Shown here: positions 62,270-64,000 of the stretch, piece by piece
Layout of the letters: the number at the start of each line of letters is the position of its first letter
Position numbering within the stretch: position 1 is the first letter of the stretch
Source of the DNA: Thamnaconus septentrionalis
Taxonomy: Eukaryota; Chordata; Actinopteri; Tetraodontiformes; Monacanthidae
DNA length: 64,000 bases
Assembly (NCBI GenBank): GCA_009823395.1
Contig: CM020516.1
Coordinates: 787,501 to 851,500 of the forward strand
Direction of reading: 5' to 3'
Notes under the pieces: generated by a model
What the model was told of the DNA's origin: nothing
Database searches by the model: none
What the model saw: only the letters and a program-made list of their open reading frames with translations
Program-made: the position numbers and the translations under genes

Positions 62270-62460
62270 CATCAGCTGACTGACCGCACTAATTAAAATT
62301 CACTTGTACAATAAAATAAGAGGCGCAATTATGAGCCGATCAAGGCCTCGTGGTTAGCGCCTCTAATTGTTCATGATGAGGCCGCGAGCGTTCGCCTCCC
62401 CGAGAGTCAGCAATGACAGGAAGTGATGCAACTGTTGTCTGTCGCTGGAGGAGCATGAAG
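62270..62460. promoter_or_regulatory. Candidate tlx1 proximal regulatory element
   Basis: CCGCACTAATTAAAATTCAC (TAATTAAAATT at 62291-62301), ACAATAAAATAAGAGGCGC, GCGCAATTATGAGCCG, GCCTCTAATTGTTCATGATG. Unique, AT-core-in-GC texture about 0.4 kb upstream of the tlx1 start. Regulatory role inferred. Confidence 0.38.
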
Positions 62461-62546
62461 GTGGTTTTTAGAATAAAACTTTTCCCAGAAGCCCCCGCGG
62501 CTCCTGTCTACTTGCCACTTTGATTGATGTCTTCCAGCAGCAGCAG

Positions 62547-62583
<37 letters not shown>

Positions 62584-62813
62584 TCTATTACTCTCTCTCA
62601 CCCTCCCTCACTCCCTCTCGCTCTCTCCCTCCACGAGCACGCACAGACGTCCCCGCACACGACCGTCAGCCCGCACAGGGTAACGAGCCGAGCCGAGCCG
62701 AGCCGGGCCGGGCCAGAGGAAGGCAGGCAGGCAGGCAGCAGGACCGAGGCAGCGACGGCGCCTCGTGGTGGATCGCCCGGGCCGTCCTCGCGCCGGGAGC
62801 AGCGCGCGAGGCC
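62460..62813 (+). promoter_or_regulatory. tlx1 probable 5' UTR / promoter
   Basis: (CT)n at 62549-62578, then a GC-rich leader with GAGCC/GGGCC and GCAGGCAG repeats up to the start codon. CpG density is high from about 62640 through exon 1. No TATA box evident near a clear start; the TSS is not determinable. Confidence 0.45.
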
Positions 62814-63273
62814 ATGGATCAGCTGGGGATACTGGGCGCGCACCTGCAGCAGCAGCAGCACCACCACCACCACCACGCGCACCCGCACGCGGACTCGATC
62901 AGCTTCGGCATCGATCAGATCCTGAGCGGCGTGGAGCACAGCTGCATGCTGGGGGTCAAGATGCACGAGCCGGACTACGGCCACGCGACCTACGGCGGCG
63001 GCGGCGGCGGCGGCGGCGCGGGAGGCTTCGCGTGCGAGTACGGCGGGGCGGCGGGCTCGTGCGGCGTGTCGGCCTATCACATGAACATGTGCATGAACGT
63101 GAGCGGCGGGAGCAACGGCGCGGGCCCCGCCGGGGTCATCCGCGTGCCCGCGCACCGGCCGCCGCTGGGCTGCGGGAACCCGTCGGCGTCCCCGGTGCAC
63201 CAGAGCGGCCTGACGGCGCTCACCTTCCCCTGGATGGAGAGCAACCGCAGGTACACCAAGGAGCGCTTCACAG
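62814..63273 (+). CDS. tlx1: T-cell leukemia homeobox (TLX/HOX11) transcription factor, exon 1 only, 5' partial gene
   Basis: First coding exon of a TLX homeobox regulator (spleen, cranial sensory and dorsal spinal neuron specification in the family). It encodes 153 residues plus one base of a Gly codon, then the donor ACAG|GTAGGA. TLX exon 1 is known to end at this RFT-G position, just before the HPYQNRTPP block; the homeodomain exons are outside the window. Seen: Q4 (12-15) and H6 (16-21) runs; the TLX N-terminal motif ISFGIDQIL (29-37), an eh1-like Groucho-binding site; a Gly-rich stretch; GVIRVPAHRP; and LTFPWMESNRRYTKERFT (136-153), with the PBX-binding FPWM at 138-141. LTFPWMESNRRYTK matches TLX1 better than TLX3 (LNFPWMESSRRFVK) or TLX2. 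The start is the ATG in GAGGCCATGGAT. The frame stays open upstream to 62520, but only through a CT repeat and GC-rich leader without family similarity. Confidence 0.88.
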
Positions 63274-64000
63274 GTAGGAAGGAGCAGGAGCTGGAGGAGA
63301 GGGTGCAGGCCGAGGCACCGCTCCACAGCTACACTACTGTTGTTGTTGTTGTTGTTGTTGTTGTTGCTAGAGTGTTGTGATCACCAGGCTCTCACTGGTA
63401 GGTCTGGTTTCACAGTCAAACACTGGCTTGAGAACTCGTGGTCATCACTCATTGGCTGAATTATTATTTCATGGTGAAATTCAGATTTCTTTTGAGAACC
63501 ACCGCCAACGACCCCACGTCAGTGTCAACACAACATGACTGGAAAAACGGGCAACTGCTACTGTCATTTATTTACGCACTGCTGCAACGCAGTCATTTCA
63601 GTGTCGTGAAATCAGTTGTAGTTTGACTGTGATTCACTGTGAAATTACTGTGAAGGCAATGCAGCTGCTAGCATCGCAATGGACCATGACAATCAGATAT
63701 CATACATCCAGAAGCCTCCGCAGAAACTTTCAGGGTGACACGTTGCCTTTGTGGCTCCAAGGTTCTTCGCAGTGTTGTCTAACAGAGGTGAACGAAAAAT
63801 CTCATATTTAAAATCTGATCATTTATTATAACAGTGTAAGCAGTGTGTGTGTGTGTGAGAGAGAGAGAGAAGGGCACGTAGACATTACAAAGGCTATTTC
63901 AGTGAAATGTGTTTAAATGGGAATTTAGACTTTTTTGAGGGGATGCATTTAGTTTTTAAATGACACAATAGAAACAAAAAATTTTCCTCTTTTTTGTCTC
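63274..64000 (+). other. Start of tlx1 intron 1
   Basis: Begins GTAGGA. Holds a (GTT)n run at 63338-63365, a (GT)n-(GA)n patch at 63843-63870, and otherwise unique AT-balanced sequence. No homeodomain exon (HPYQNRTPP or WFQNRR coding) is present before the window ends. Confidence 0.6.

Noticed and set aside
62520..62813. In-frame upstream extension of tlx1 to an ATG at 62520
   Set aside because: The extra residues come from a CT repeat and GC-rich leader, with no resemblance to TLX N-termini; MDQLG at 62814 matches the family start.
62598..63326. 242-codon minus-strand frame opposite tlx1
   Set aside because: Antisense shadow of a GC-rich exon (Ala/Arg/Val-rich).

Overview
The window is vertebrate nuclear DNA, most likely from a percomorph-type teleost. 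Genes are split by GT-AG introns, about half of the sequence is intergenic, and it is dense in (CA)n, (CT)n, (CTG)n and (ATT)n microsatellites and short non-autonomous transposons. Three protein genes can be supported. (1) A class II facilitative hexose transporter of the GLUT9/GLUT11/GLUT15 group, minus strand, 11100-22234, best called slc2a15. All 12 coding exons were placed by eye and join into an uninterrupted 519-residue protein. (2) A ladybird homeobox gene, lbx1-like, plus strand, 39138-40757, two coding exons, 296 residues. (3) The first coding exon of a T-cell-leukaemia homeobox gene, tlx1-like, plus strand, 62814-63273; its homeodomain exons lie beyond the right edge.

Layout. 1-11099: no gene recognised; a Gly-Pro-like minisatellite (1388-1700), a short inverted-repeat element (2442-2662), microsatellites, and unique GC-balanced stretches (about 6650-7560 and 8340-8500). 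11100-22234: slc2a15, with a 12-bp minisatellite, a 36-bp minisatellite and a nested MITE in its introns. 22235-39137: intergenic, with a pair of inverted Penelope-like fragments (23580-23925), a 678-bp inverted-repeat element (28636-29313) and several stretches that look like conserved regulatory DNA. 39138-40757: lbx1. 40758-62813: intergenic between lbx1 and tlx1, with candidate regulatory islands (41480-42115, 43060-43480, 49255-49520, 51745-52400, 60020-60300, 61400-62460), an hAT 5' remnant (46211-46880), a 545-bp CT tract, a 625-bp GATACC minisatellite and a 174-bp palindromic MITE. 62814-64000: tlx1 exon 1 and the start of intron 1.

How the parts fit. lbx1 and tlx1 are the ancient NK-cluster pair that stays linked in vertebrates (human 10q24). 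lbx1 specifies migrating limb/hypaxial muscle precursors and dorsal spinal interneurons; tlx1 acts in spleen and in cranial sensory and dorsal horn neurons. The gene-poor flanks full of unique, homeodomain-site-rich sequence are what a regulatory block around developmental genes looks like. slc2a15 is functionally unrelated and is probably a linked bystander. No new biological system is evident. The most useful results are the full slc2a15 gene model with a 45-nt first exon, the homopolymer expansions in Lbx1, and several well-delimited mobile elements. All similarity statements rest on memory of the families; no database search was possible.
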